A stretch of DNA of 64,000 nt, taken from contig JACPWY010000062.1 in NCBI GenBank assembly GCA_016196825.1, positions 23,427 to 87,426 on the forward strand. The letters run 5' to 3'. The notes beneath the pieces were generated by a model. That model did not search any database, was not told the origin of the DNA, and saw only the letters and a program-made list of their open reading frames with translations. The translations under genes and the position numbers were made by a program. Each line of letters begins with the position of its first letter. Position 1 is the first letter of the stretch. Positions 36,533-47,200 of this stretch are shown in pieces. This DNA is from Deltaproteobacteria bacterium. Its GTDB lineage: Bacteria; Bdellovibrionota; FAC87; UBA2466.

Positions 36533-38341
36533 ATGAAGTATCTCATCTTGATTTCCGTTCTCGCCGCGGGCTGCGAAAACCTCATCTCTCAACAACTCTC
36601 GGACGCGAAGGCTAGGGGCCTTCACAGAATCGTAATACTCGCCACCAACGACATTCACGGCGGCCTGGACGAAGCCACCTTCAATAACCAACCCGCGGGC
36701 GGAATGGCCATCTGGGCCTCCATTGTCAGAGCCACGCGGCAGGCAGTGGCCAAAAACCCCGCCGATGGCGTGCTTCTTCTCGACGGAGGCGATCAGTTTC
36801 AGGGCACCCTCCTCTCTAATTTTGATGAAGGCCTCACGGCTTTCAAGGTCTTAAACGCCATTGGCTACGACGCAGCCGTCCCCGGCAACCACGCCTTCGA
36901 TTTCGGCCCCGTTGGCTGGCTCGAGGACAAGGTCAATCCCGCGAACCCCGACAAGAATATTCGCGGCGCATGGGATCGAGTCGTCAAGGCAGCGCAGTTT
37001 CCACTCGTTTCTGCGAACACCTACTTGAGAGCTTCACTCGTCGACAAAAAGGGCCAACCGGTTCAGGCAAGCGGTATTAGGTGTGAGTCGAAGCAAAAAA
37101 TCGATTGGGCGCAGGCAGAGCGCCCTCAATTTGCAACACCCTATCTGATTAAGAATGTGGCGGGCGTGAGGGTGGCGATCATTGGAATCGACCACGCACG
37201 CACCTCCGTCATGACCACTCCCGACAATGTCTCTGACCTGTGCTTTCGCGATGAGCTCGAGAGTTATCTGGAAACCCGGCGAGCGATTGCCGGTAAGGCT
37301 GATGTGTTCGTGCTCCTCATGCATAACGGCGACACACCCAACGAACATTCCACCTCCCAGTTCGTCCAAACGATTGTGCGCCACAAAGAGGGCCGTCTCG
37401 TCGACGCCGTCGTGGCTGGCCACACCCACTACGTCAACTTTGAGAAGATAGACGATGTCCCCTTCATTCAATCGGGGGCCAATGGCGAGCAGTTCGGCCG
37501 AATCGAGCTCATCTGGGACGGCGATGGGCAGAAGCTCCTCATCAACCAAACCAAGAGTTACGCCGGGCTCCACACCTTCACTCAAAGCTGCGACAAATTC
37601 GCCACCGACATCTGCTCGGTCGAAAAGGGCCGAGTGCTCTATGACGGAGTGGCTCTAGAGCCCGCCGCCGACATCGTGGCCATTTTGAATGAGGCCAAGA
37701 CCAAGGTCTCCCCCATCGCTGGTCGAGTCTTGGGGAAGGCGTCAGCGCTCCTGAAACGGGATCGGATCAACGAAAGCCCGCTCGCAGATATGCTGACCGA
37801 TGAAGTCCGACGCGTCACCGGCGCCGATATCGTCATGCTCAACACGGGCGGCATGCGCGCCGACATCCCAGCAGGTATTGTGACCTACGAGACCCTCTTT
37901 CGCACCCTCCCATTTTCTAACCATGGCGTGACAATTGGGCCGATGGGTCTTGAGACCGTGCTAGAGATCCTGCGCCACAGCGCCCAGACCTGCGGCGCCT
38001 ACGGGGCCATTATGCAGAGCGGGCTCAAGGTCACCTACACACGCCACTGCGAACTCGCTAACGGTTCCACCGATCCGTCCGCTGAAATAAGAACGGTGGA
38101 GTTAGAAAGAGGCGGCCTCCTCTTTGACTCTAGCCACCCGACTAGCAAGCCGGCTCAGGATCAGTTCCAGGTCGCCACCTTCGATTTTCTCGCCAGTGGT
38201 GGCGACGGCTACTCGACCTTCAGCTCCGTCCCGCTCATCGAGGACTTCGGCATTTTGCGTGAAGCCCTCACAGAGGATTTCCTCAAGGGGCCCGGCGACT
38301 GGGATGGGAAGATGGATGGTCGGTGGAAACTCGTCAGATAG
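36533..38341 (+). CDS. 5'-nucleotidase/UshA-family lipoprotein
   Basis: Lipobox LAAGC; LATNDIHGGL, LLLDGGDQFQG, VPGNHAFDFGP, VVAGHTHY. Confidence 0.93.
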   Translation: MKYLILISVLAAGCENLISQQLSDAKARGLHRIVILATNDIHGGLDEATFNNQPAGGMAIWASIVRATRQAVAKNPADGVLLLDGGDQFQGTLLSNFDEGLTAFKVLNAIGYDAAVPGNHAFDFGPVGWLEDKVNPANPDKNIRGAWDRVVKAAQFPLVSANTYLRASLVDKKGQPVQASGIRCESKQKIDWAQAERPQFATPYLIKNVAGVRVAIIGIDHARTSVMTTPDNVSDLCFRDELESYLETRRAIAGKADVFVLLMHNGDTPNEHSTSQFVQTIVRHKEGRLVDAVVAGHTHYVNFEKIDDVPFIQSGANGEQFGRIELIWDGDGQKLLINQTKSYAGLHTFTQSCDKFATDICSVEKGRVLYDGVALEPAADIVAILNEAKTKVSPIAGRVLGKASALLKRDRINESPLADMLTDEVRRVTGADIVMLNTGGMRADIPAGIVTYETLFRTLPFSNHGVTIGPMGLETVLEILRHSAQTCGAYGAIMQSGLKVTYTRHCELANGSTDPSAEIRTVELERGGLLFDSSHPTSKPAQDQFQVATFDFLASGGDGYSTFSSVPLIEDFGILREALTEDFLKGPGDWDGKMDGRWKLVR

Positions 38342-38351
38342 GAAACCCCTC

Positions 38352-38360
38352 TGGTATAAT
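38352..38360 (+). promoter_or_regulatory. Extended -10 promoter element
   Basis: TGGTATAAT about 19 bp before ATG 38379, with a GGGGGGAG RBS; -35 is weak. Confidence 0.5.
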
Positions 38361-38378
38361 CCGTACAAGGGGGGAGCG

Positions 38379-38591
38379 ATGCGAGTCATTTTGGCGATTC
38401 TTCTTATTTCAAATCTGGTCTGGGCCGTCGACGCGGCAACCACGAAGGCCAACCGAGAAGCGGCGGCGCTCGTAGCGCCAGTCCCCCCTGACAACTACCC
38501 TAGGGCGCAAGAAAAACGGAAGCCGGCCACAAAAAAGATGGGCGGCCGCCGTGGCAAGATTCAAAAAAAACCGGCGAGCATTCATGAGTAG
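38379..38591 (+). CDS. Small basic secreted protein (70 aa)
   Basis: MRVILAILLISNLVWAVDA signal peptide; Lys/Arg-rich tail; promoter and RBS upstream. Confidence 0.6.
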   Translation: MRVILAILLISNLVWAVDAATTKANREAAALVAPVPPDNYPRAQEKRKPATKKMGGRRGKIQKKPASIHE

Positions 38592-38597
38592 AGCCTG

Positions 38598-40928
38598 TCA
38601 CTGTTTGTTCTTGAGGTTGGTGACCTGCGACTTGAGCCGTGTGACCTGGCTCTTCAATTCAATGATCTGAGCTTTCAGCTCCTCCCCCGCTTTTGTTCTC
38701 TCACCCACACCGTGTCTTTGAAGCTCAATTGAACGAATTTGGGTCTCCAGCGAGCGGTACTCTCTCTCTAGCTCACCGATTTGCCGCTGCACCTTGTTTC
38801 CGTCCTGATCACGGGATTCGTAGGTTGTATCCTGGGCCTGCTGGTAACTCTTCTGGGCTGCAGCCAAGGCCTTGGACGCTTTCTTTACACTTTCCTTCGC
38901 ATTCTCATCACCGTTGCGCTCACCCCATTTCGCCTGCTCAAGCTCTCGTTGAGCAAGATACAAGTTGTGATACGCTTGCTTCTCCTTCGCCAGAAGAAGC
39001 GCTTGGTCGGTCTCCTTGGAGGCGCCGCGAGCCTTTTGAATCTTCTCATCGTAATCGTCCATCTTGAGGCTGTGTTTGGCCGCTAAGATCTCATACTTCT
39101 CAGCGACGATCTTCGAATTGAGCTTCTCCCGCTCTTTTGGATCTCTTTCTCTCTCATACTTTTCGTTCAAATCCTTGAGGGCCTTTTCTCGTTCGTTGAT
39201 CGCCTTTTCCCGATCCACACGCTTCCCAACAGCTGCTTTCTCCTCCGGCTTGGCTCTCTTGAGACGGTTTTCGCGCTCTTCCTCTTGGCGTTTCTGTTCA
39301 TCTTTTTTCCGCTGCTCCTCCGCCAGCTTATTGTGCCCTACCTGCTTGGGGTCAGGTTTCTGTGATGGGGTAGGATCGGCTTTGCCACCATTCTCCGCAG
39401 CTTTAGACTTGCCCTTGGGGCCATCTGGATCGATGTGTGTTTTGGGATCACTCGGGTCCACCGGAGCCTGACCCTTCACACCACGTTCTGGATAGGCATC
39501 CCAATGCAATTTCCCATTTTTCATTGTTCCGAGATAACTCCCTTTGCCTGCCGCACCGAGCTCCTTCTTCAATGAAGTTTGGTCAAGCTTGCGCTCCTTT
39601 TGGAGAGTCTCATTCTTGGAGAGTGCCTCCACCGCATCCTCTACCGAAGCCTCTGGGTGCTCCTTCAAATACTCGTTAATCTTTCCACGCAGATCCGCCG
39701 CGCTCTTCGCATCGATGAGCTGGTTTCCTTGGAAGCGATCCGAGACAAGCTCCTTCGCGGCGGCCTTTACCGCCTCCTCGTCGTCCCTAACCACCAGATT
39801 CACTACCCCCCTCTTTCCATTCGGGCTGGTATCCCCCTTTAGGTCCCTGTCCACAACGCGCGAGGAAAGAATCAAATTGCCGTTTTCATCTCTGGCCGCG
39901 CTTTTTTGAAGGGCCTTGGTGGCGACGTCTTCCCCAGCCGCTGATCTGTGAATGAGGTGTTCATTGGGATCAAGGCCATACTTCAGCTTAAAGTCGTCCA
40001 TGGGCTTTGTATTTCCCTCGGCGGCAGCCTTCATGGCGACATTAAACTCCTTTTGGTAAGCGACCTGATCATTGGCCACCTTAACCGCTGAGTCCTTCAG
40101 ATTCTTGTTTTGGTCGAAGAAGGAGTTTGAGAAACCGCTGGCATCCCCCTTGGTTCTCATTTGCTCAGCGAGATCGACCGTGGCCGTGAGAGCCTCCAGG
40201 TTGGGATGTTTGGAATTCTTGAGATCATCGAGAAGCTTCGCACGAGATTTGGGATCCATCGATCCCACTAGGCGGGCCACGCTCTGACTTGCCTCCTCAA
40301 ACTTCTTCGGATCTTTGATCACGTCGGGATCGGTGAGTCGTTTAAATCGTCGATAAGCATCAATGGGGTCACCTTTCTTTTCGCTGCCGGAACCCATGAC
40401 GGCCTTCACGCCCGGGAACCTCTCCGCCCGACGCTGCAGTTCCGCTTTGGCCGCCTTTTCCTCAGCGGTCATTTCATCATGGGGACGACCGCGCAACCCA
40501 TCGTAGATTTCAAAGAGTGCCTGATCTTCTTTTTGTATCGCCTCAATGGCAGCGCTCATGTCGCCCGGGCTTGTTTTCTCCAGGCACTTTTCGAGTGCCT
40601 CGCCGCATTTCTCTTTGAGAGCATCTAATTTCTTTTGGTCGCCCCCCAAGGCCTCCTTGAGGGCTTTCGCTTTTTCACGATCGAGATTCTGGGTGGCCTC
40701 TTTGAACGCCTTATCAAAGGTATTGTTCGATTCGCCAGCCTCGGCCGTTGACCGAACCTCGGGGGTTCCCGACTCTTCAGCCGTGGCCGAGCGCTTTCCC
40801 TCGTCGCCTTCCCCAGGCAAAACCCCATTGGGATTATCAGCCCCCTCCTGTGCAAATCCCATAATGCATAGCAACAGTCCCGCCACAAGGATTTCCCGGA
40901 AGCCTTTTTTTTGGCCTTTGATCCTCAT
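38598..40928 (-). CDS. Secreted coiled-coil protein
   Basis: Signal-like N-terminus (EILVAGLLLCIMGFAQ) and Lys/Glu-rich heptad-like C-half. Confidence 0.75.
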   Translation of the reverse strand: MRIKGQKKGFREILVAGLLLCIMGFAQEGADNPNGVLPGEGDEGKRSATAEESGTPEVRSTAEAGESNNTFDKAFKEATQNLDREKAKALKEALGGDQKKLDALKEKCGEALEKCLEKTSPGDMSAAIEAIQKEDQALFEIYDGLRGRPHDEMTAEEKAAKAELQRRAERFPGVKAVMGSGSEKKGDPIDAYRRFKRLTDPDVIKDPKKFEEASQSVARLVGSMDPKSRAKLLDDLKNSKHPNLEALTATVDLAEQMRTKGDASGFSNSFFDQNKNLKDSAVKVANDQVAYQKEFNVAMKAAAEGNTKPMDDFKLKYGLDPNEHLIHRSAAGEDVATKALQKSAARDENGNLILSSRVVDRDLKGDTSPNGKRGVVNLVVRDDEEAVKAAAKELVSDRFQGNQLIDAKSAADLRGKINEYLKEHPEASVEDAVEALSKNETLQKERKLDQTSLKKELGAAGKGSYLGTMKNGKLHWDAYPERGVKGQAPVDPSDPKTHIDPDGPKGKSKAAENGGKADPTPSQKPDPKQVGHNKLAEEQRKKDEQKRQEEERENRLKRAKPEEKAAVGKRVDREKAINEREKALKDLNEKYERERDPKEREKLNSKIVAEKYEILAAKHSLKMDDYDEKIQKARGASKETDQALLLAKEKQAYHNLYLAQRELEQAKWGERNGDENAKESVKKASKALAAAQKSYQQAQDTTYESRDQDGNKVQRQIGELEREYRSLETQIRSIELQRHGVGERTKAGEELKAQIIELKSQVTRLKSQVTNLKNKQ

Positions 40929-40937
40929 GTGTTCCTC

Positions 40938-43097
40938 TTACTGTGCCGGGCTCAGATAAAACGGATAGGCGGTGACCTGTGTGACGACCGGGGCCTCCGG
41001 TGTCGGAAACCGCCAGGAGCGTATGCGCGAGGTGATGCAGTTCTCCAGGGCCTTGTCGCCCACAGAGCTTTCCTTCACATTCGCCATGCTCACTATTCCG
41101 TCGGGTTGGATGTCAAACGCGAGCACGACCTTTCCGCGGGTTCCTGGATTTCTCTGGAGGGCGGAGTCGTAACAGGCGCGGATTTCACTTTGGTGCCGTT
41201 TCACAACGGCGTTGATGATCTCTTTCGAAAGTCCTGAGAGGATCTGGATGTTCTCGTTGGCGATATTGATCGCGTGCTCGCCCTTCTGGCCGAGGCGACC
41301 CGGGCCCGAAATGCCCTCGCCGATTCCATCTCCATAAAAACCTCTGCCCAGCCCCTTTGTGGAGGGCCCATCGATGCCGACGGTCTTGCCGCCGCCGCCC
41401 ACGTCCACACCCTTTAAGCCTTTCCCACCGGCGCCGCCCACCTCTTCGAGCGTCTTACCGCGAAATCCCGCGACCGCTTTTCCAAATTCATCAAAGCCAC
41501 CAGGCCCTTCCGGCCCTTCACCCTTATCAATGAGCGACTTCACATCTTTGCTCACACCTTGGCTAAAGGCCTTCAGGAGTCCCGTGCTCCGTGCCCGCTT
41601 CGTGTCAGCCATACGCTGCTGCACAGGGTTGGGTTTGGGCTTTGCCACGTCAGCTGGCGGCTCCTTCGGCTTCGACTTCGGCAGGATCACCTGAGGCTTA
41701 TCGGCCTTTCTTGGCAAATCTTTTCGCCCCACTTCGCCTTCAGGCCCTTTGGGCGGACCGCCTTCGCCCGCGACCGAGCCGCCCTGCTTATTGTCTTCAT
41801 TCTTGGCCTGCAGGCCATCTTTTGACGGCGGTACCTTCGGCCGTGGCTTAATTACAATTTTTGCAAACCGCTCGGGCACCATCTCGATGGCAACGGGCTT
41901 TGGTTTGGGCACCAGGGCCGTCATGACCATGAGAAGAAGGAAGAGGAGCGCCGACCCGATGGTGGTTCTCATCACCAGCGGATCCCTGTCGATGAGCGGC
42001 ATCGGAAGGATGCGTGGAGCCGGCTTCACATACAACACGAAGAAGTTGATATTGCCGATGCTAAGTTTCGCGAAATCATCCTGCTTGAGCGGCACGACAA
42101 AGTATCCGCTCGTCTGTTTCACGAACTTTTCTTTGATAATCTCCGCCACCGAATAGATCTTGTCGCGCGCCCGCACGGTGCCCTTCATGTCCTCGGTCAG
42201 GGCGAGGTAGGCCGTCCCATCGTCATTGATCGTGACGAGCGGAAACTCATCGGGAATCCCGACACTAGGAATGATGTAGGTGTTGAGCGGGCTCTCACCG
42301 ACGGTTAGAACGGTGGGATCAACGTAGTTCGACACATCCATGATGTAGTCGCCCCACAGAATCGTGACCTCGAGCTCGCGGGCATGGCTCGGCACCTCGA
42401 AGGCCTTTTCCAGATCCTCGGGCAGAATGTCATCGTCGCCCTTTCGGATCCGACGCTCCTCGATCCGGCGCTCAAGACTTGTGATGTCGAAGATTCGGCG
42501 GTCATTGCGCCGGCGCTGGCCGACTCGCTTTTCGTCCTCGCGCTCGACCTCAAGCCCTCCGGCCGCTCCGGTACTCGTCTGCTCATCTTCAAAACGACGC
42601 TCCCCATCCCGTCTTTCATCAAGACGTGTCTCATCGGGGAAGGCATTCTTCACGCGGCGATCGGTTTTCTTCGCCCGCCGCTCACTGTCGATTTGACTAC
42701 GGTCGATGTCGATCAAGGTCTCAACGCCATCACCCACATTGGACGTTGCGGGAACGGGCGACGCATTGATCACATTGCCCGAGCCCTTTTCAATCCGAAG
42801 CTCGACGAACCCAAGCTTAATCTTATCCCCAAACTTTATCGCCTTTTCTACTACCTTCTTGCCGTTGACAAATGTGCCGTGCGAGCTCGCCAGATCGGTG
42901 ATCATGAGCGTCTCACCCTTTTGCTCGACTAAAGCGTGGATGCGGCTCACTCGGGCATCATCGATGCGCAAGTCGGCGGAAAGGATTCGTCCGAGGACGA
43001 TCTTGTCTTTGAGGAATTCGCCAGTTTGAATGACGTGCCCCTTTGCATCGAGCACATCCAACCGAATGTGTTTCAGTTTTGTGTCTTTGGCTTCCAT
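40938..43097 (-). CDS. FHA domain / TonB-like AgmX-PglI C-terminal domain protein (GltG/GltJ-like)
   Basis: N-terminal FHA pattern (LGRILSADLRIDDARVSRIHALVE...SSHGTFVNGKKV); one TM segment; C-terminal VVKRHQSEIRACYDSALQRNPGTRGKVVLAFDIQPDG...IRSWRFPTP. Confidence 0.88.
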   Translation of the reverse strand: MEAKDTKLKHIRLDVLDAKGHVIQTGEFLKDKIVLGRILSADLRIDDARVSRIHALVEQKGETLMITDLASSHGTFVNGKKVVEKAIKFGDKIKLGFVELRIEKGSGNVINASPVPATSNVGDGVETLIDIDRSQIDSERRAKKTDRRVKNAFPDETRLDERRDGERRFEDEQTSTGAAGGLEVEREDEKRVGQRRRNDRRIFDITSLERRIEERRIRKGDDDILPEDLEKAFEVPSHARELEVTILWGDYIMDVSNYVDPTVLTVGESPLNTYIIPSVGIPDEFPLVTINDDGTAYLALTEDMKGTVRARDKIYSVAEIIKEKFVKQTSGYFVVPLKQDDFAKLSIGNINFFVLYVKPAPRILPMPLIDRDPLVMRTTIGSALLFLLLMVMTALVPKPKPVAIEMVPERFAKIVIKPRPKVPPSKDGLQAKNEDNKQGGSVAGEGGPPKGPEGEVGRKDLPRKADKPQVILPKSKPKEPPADVAKPKPNPVQQRMADTKRARSTGLLKAFSQGVSKDVKSLIDKGEGPEGPGGFDEFGKAVAGFRGKTLEEVGGAGGKGLKGVDVGGGGKTVGIDGPSTKGLGRGFYGDGIGEGISGPGRLGQKGEHAINIANENIQILSGLSKEIINAVVKRHQSEIRACYDSALQRNPGTRGKVVLAFDIQPDGIVSMANVKESSVGDKALENCITSRIRSWRFPTPEAPVVTQVTAYPFYLSPAQ

Positions 43098-43100
43098 AAA

Positions 43101-43427
43101 TTACCTCAACAGCCGAGCTGAGTCGGCCACTTCCCCATCGAAGTTTTCCCTGATCCGAATCACACTCTTCCCCTTCACATCTTTGATGTTGGAGATGTAG
43201 GCCCCCGATGGTTTGTTGTAGAGGCCGTCGATGTTGGCCCCCTCGAAGTCGTACTTCGTCGATTTCTTGTATTTGACGGTAGTGCCGTCACCCCGTTTTT
43301 CGATGACGAATCCGCCCTCTTCAGCTTTGGAAGGTTGAACAGGGGCTGGCGGAGCAGTTTTAGGCTTAGCTATGCCGCCCAAAGAATAGAGCGCGCAAAT
43401 TAAAGACAACACTCGAAACACTGGCAA
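43101..43427 (-). CDS. Small periplasmic hypothetical protein
   Basis: Signal-like N-terminus (MPVFRVLSLICALYSLGGIA); in-operon position. Confidence 0.6.
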   Translation of the reverse strand: MPVFRVLSLICALYSLGGIAKPKTAPPAPVQPSKAEEGGFVIEKRGDGTTVKYKKSTKYDFEGANIDGLYNKPSGAYISNIKDVKGKSVIRIRENFDGEVADSARLLR

Positions 43428-43444
43428 TACTCCTGTCGTTTCCC

Positions 43445-44284
43445 TTATCGCCAGCTTCGAATAATTTCATGAGCCCTCGCGGTCTCTTTTCCGCCCTTTT
43501 GGATGTAGCGCAACATAAGCTCTGCGGCTTTGTCGCGCTGTTTGAGAAAATTCCCCAAGACTATCGAGTCGTTATAAAGGGTGCTAATAGCCTCTGGGTG
43601 AGCCTCTAGGTACTCCGTATAAACCTCATGGGCGTCGGCATATTTCCCCACACCTTCTAATGATGCGCCAAATCCCAACGCCGCGTCCTCAAAGTCAGGA
43701 TCGAGCCGCCGCGCTTCCTTAAACAGCGGCAAGGCGTCCTTGTAGCTTTGGCTCTTTAAGTACAGAGCCCCCAAATTCACTAGGGGCGCCGCGGTCCTTG
43801 GGATCGCTTTCGCAGCCTTTTCAAAAAAATGCACCGCTTGATCCGCGTTCTTGTCGTCAAGGGCGAGCATCCCGAGGTTGTTCAGGACGAACGATTTCCA
43901 CGGGAACTCCTTGTCAGCCTCGAGCTGCGTAAAGAGATATTTGGCAAAATCCTTCTTCCCACGGCGCAGAAAATGGACCCCCATGAGAAACGCCGCCCTC
44001 TTATCCGACGGGCGAGCGACGATGAAGCTCTTCATCTTCTTCACCGCCTCCGGGTGGTCGGTGATATCGAGAAGGGCCAGGTACTCGAGGTAGCGATCGA
44101 GATCTTCCGGCGACGGCTCTCGCCCTTCGAAAGACTTGAGTCGCTCACGCGCATATTTCCGATCACTCTGGTAGGAGCTTTGAATATCGCCTTCGACCCA
44201 CGCCAATCGACGAGCTACCTCCCCCTCATCCGCGCGGGCCAGGGAAAGAAACAGGACCGAAAGAATAATCATAGAGGTCTTCAT
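43445..44284 (-). CDS. TPR-repeat protein
   Basis: Signal peptide and TPR units (AVHFFEKAAKAIPRTAAPLVNLGALYLKSQSYKDALPLFKEARRLDP). Confidence 0.85.
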   Translation of the reverse strand: MKTSMIILSVLFLSLARADEGEVARRLAWVEGDIQSSYQSDRKYARERLKSFEGREPSPEDLDRYLEYLALLDITDHPEAVKKMKSFIVARPSDKRAAFLMGVHFLRRGKKDFAKYLFTQLEADKEFPWKSFVLNNLGMLALDDKNADQAVHFFEKAAKAIPRTAAPLVNLGALYLKSQSYKDALPLFKEARRLDPDFEDAALGFGASLEGVGKYADAHEVYTEYLEAHPEAISTLYNDSIVLGNFLKQRDKAAELMLRYIQKGGKETARAHEIIRSWR

Positions 44285-47200
44285 CGTCTCGCCACCCCTT
44301 CCTCACCCGGCCACCGGGTGGACCAATAGTTCGGGTGAGGCACGAGCCCCACCGGCCGGCCGCCGCCGCCTCCACCTTGCGCCAGCTGCGAACATTTTGT
44401 CGCATACTCGCTGATGACGTGGAATTGCGCCGCCCGGTCGGCACAGGCCTTAATTATATCGCCCGACTTGCTCTCGAGCGGCTTCACCAGCTGTGCATCA
44501 ATATCACTCAAAGCCTTCTCGGCTTCGACCCTTTCTTGATCCTTGTACTTCCCCGGCACCTTCACCGCCCGGTAGGCGCTCACGAATTCCGTGTAACCAG
44601 CGCTTTTTTCAAATAGGGCCGCGACACCCCACTCAGGCACCCCCATCTCCACCACTCTGTCGTAGTCCTTCACCATCTGAGTCAAAAGCCGCTGCTTCTT
44701 TTTGAGGCCATAGATCAAATCCTCCGGCGGAAACCGAAGCTTCACCGCCTGGAATTTCTCGCGCGCCTTTTGAAGCGCCTTGAATTTCGCCTCGGCCACA
44801 TATTGGAAACCGGGCCCAGTGCGCATCCGACGGTTGTTCTCATAAAGCTCTAGCATCTCCTTCAAAAGCCCTTCGCGTTCACGAACATTGCCACCCTTCT
44901 CGTATTGCCGAACGAGCTCCCCGAGAATCGCCACTCGCTCCTCGGCCGATTTGGCCTCCTTGGAAAGACGGCGATAGATCTGCGACACCTTTTCCCAGTG
45001 TCCCTGTCGTCGATAGAGTTTCGCCTGGCTGATTGCAATTGATTTCGTCTCTTCGGCCGTCGGCCCCCCCGTTTTTAGATACCGACTATAAAGCTCGAGC
45101 GCCTCTTTGTTTCGTTCGAGCAGCTCATTGAAGACCGCCGCATTGAAGAGCGCCTTGACCCCGTCGGAATCCTTCGGAAACCGGGTGGCAAAATCCTCGT
45201 AAAGCTTGGCGGCCTGCTCGATGTCGTATGTCCTTTCGGCGAGCTTCGCCGAGACGAGCATCACCCGCTTCGAATGCTCATTCCCGGGGAATCTCGAAAG
45301 GTAGAGCCTCGCCATTTCAGACACCTTGTCGATGTCATTCAACTTCTCGTAGCACACTAAAGCGTTGTAGAGCGCGTCCCCTGCCAGATTGCTCTTGGAA
45401 TTCTTCTTATAGAACTCAAGATAGGATTCCGCGGCCTCGTTCCACAGATTCTGCTTTTCGTAGTGCTCGATATCCTTAAAGGCGATCTGACCCAGGATCT
45501 CTCCAATGGCCTCACGAAAATCGACGTCTCCGAGGTTCTTAATTAAAGCAAATTCTGTCGCAGTTGACGTCAGCTTCGCGTAGTCCTTCTTGATATTGTA
45601 GATGTCGAGGACGAGATGGGCCGAGGTCGTCGCCGTCCGGTGATTTGGGTAGTGGGTGGCGACATACTTGAAGACATCCAGTGCCTGGTCGAAGTGCTTG
45701 TGGCGGTAATAGATGGCGCCCGTCCTGAAACGCACATCGACCACACGTTCACCCTGCGGGTACTCCTTAACATAGTAATCGGCTATCTCGATGAACCGTT
45801 GCTCGTGAGGTGGGATCTCTTCGACCGTTGTGTCGATATTCTGCTGCTGCTCCTTCGTATAGCGCTCAATAGAGTCGGCCTTTGCCGTCATCCGGTCGAG
45901 ACACAGAAGCGCATCGTACACGGCCTCATCCGAGAGTTTATCCTTCGGCGCAATCTGGGCGGCCCGCATGTAGCCTTCCGCCGCATCTATCCAGCGCGCC
46001 TGGTTAAAGAGGATCTCCGCCCGATAGAACGCGATCTTCTTGAATGATGCGTGATCGGGAAAGTCTTTCAAGATGGCGTCGTAGAGCATCAGGGCGTACT
46101 TGTAAGAATTCTTGTTCGAGCTCTTCTGGGCCGACTGGTGGAAAAACAGCGCTGCCTTCTCGGCCTGTGCCTGCATATCGCCTATGGCCTCGGTGAGCTC
46201 CTCCTTCTTTTCCCCAAACTTCGACGCCCATTCGCCACTAGGCGAATAGCGGTCGGTGGCCTGCACGAATCGGGAGACAGCCTTTTCAATCTTCCCCAGC
46301 CGAATGCTCGCCTCAAAGATCGCACTCTCGGCTTTCAGCGCTTCGAGCGTGTCGGGATAGAACTCGAGCACCTTCACATACGCCCGAACGGCCGACTCAT
46401 CCCGAGCCTTGCTCCTCAGCATGTCGGCGATGAGCTTGATATTCTCCGCCGCGGCCTCTCTTCCGATGTTGGTCTGGTAGAAATTAATAGCCTCATCCAC
46501 CGCTTCAACCTCGGCGAAAAACACCACCATGTCTTTGAGCGTTTGATTGCGCAGATTGAACTTTGCCGGCTCCTGCGTCTCGGACAACTCGCTCACGAGC
46601 CCTTTCAGGGTATTCAGCCCCGCCCGGGCCCGGCCTTGGTTCATCTCGCACCAGGCCAGCTTGTATTTGGCGTAGTGAAAGAGCGCAGAGGAGCGCTTCG
46701 AGGCCAACGCCTTAAATCGCACCACCGCCTCGTTCAGCTTGTGTTTTTCGAAGTAGAAATCGCCAAGATAGACCAGTGCCTCGTCGAACTTGCGGCTCTG
46801 CGGATATCGCTGCACGACGCGTTCGAGGTATTGCACGCCTCGTTTCTCTTTCCCCTGCTCGAGCTCGACGAAACCAATGAAAAAATCCACCTCATCGATC
46901 TTCGGGTGGTTGGGAAACTCCTTCTCCATCGTATTGAAAACATGGAGCGCGTCTTTGAGATAGCGCTGCGACCGCGAGTTATCGAGCCGGGCCTCTTTCT
47001 CGTCCCTCCTTTTCGCCTTCTCATTGAGCTGCGCGGTGAAGATCTCATTCTCGCGGTAGCTCATCTCCATATACTTTTCGGCGTAGAGCTGCCCGAGCTT
47101 CAAAAGCTGATTGTCCCGGTTATTGGTTAACCCAGCGTCGAGCTGCTGACGCAGGATCTTGATTGCCTCATCCCGCTTTTCAGTGACGAAGGCCTCCTTC

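Noticed and set aside
46051-47130. 359-codon plus-strand ORF (and 47873-48922)
   Set aside because: Opposite the TPR genes of the minus-strand operon, low-complexity translation, no RBS evidence.
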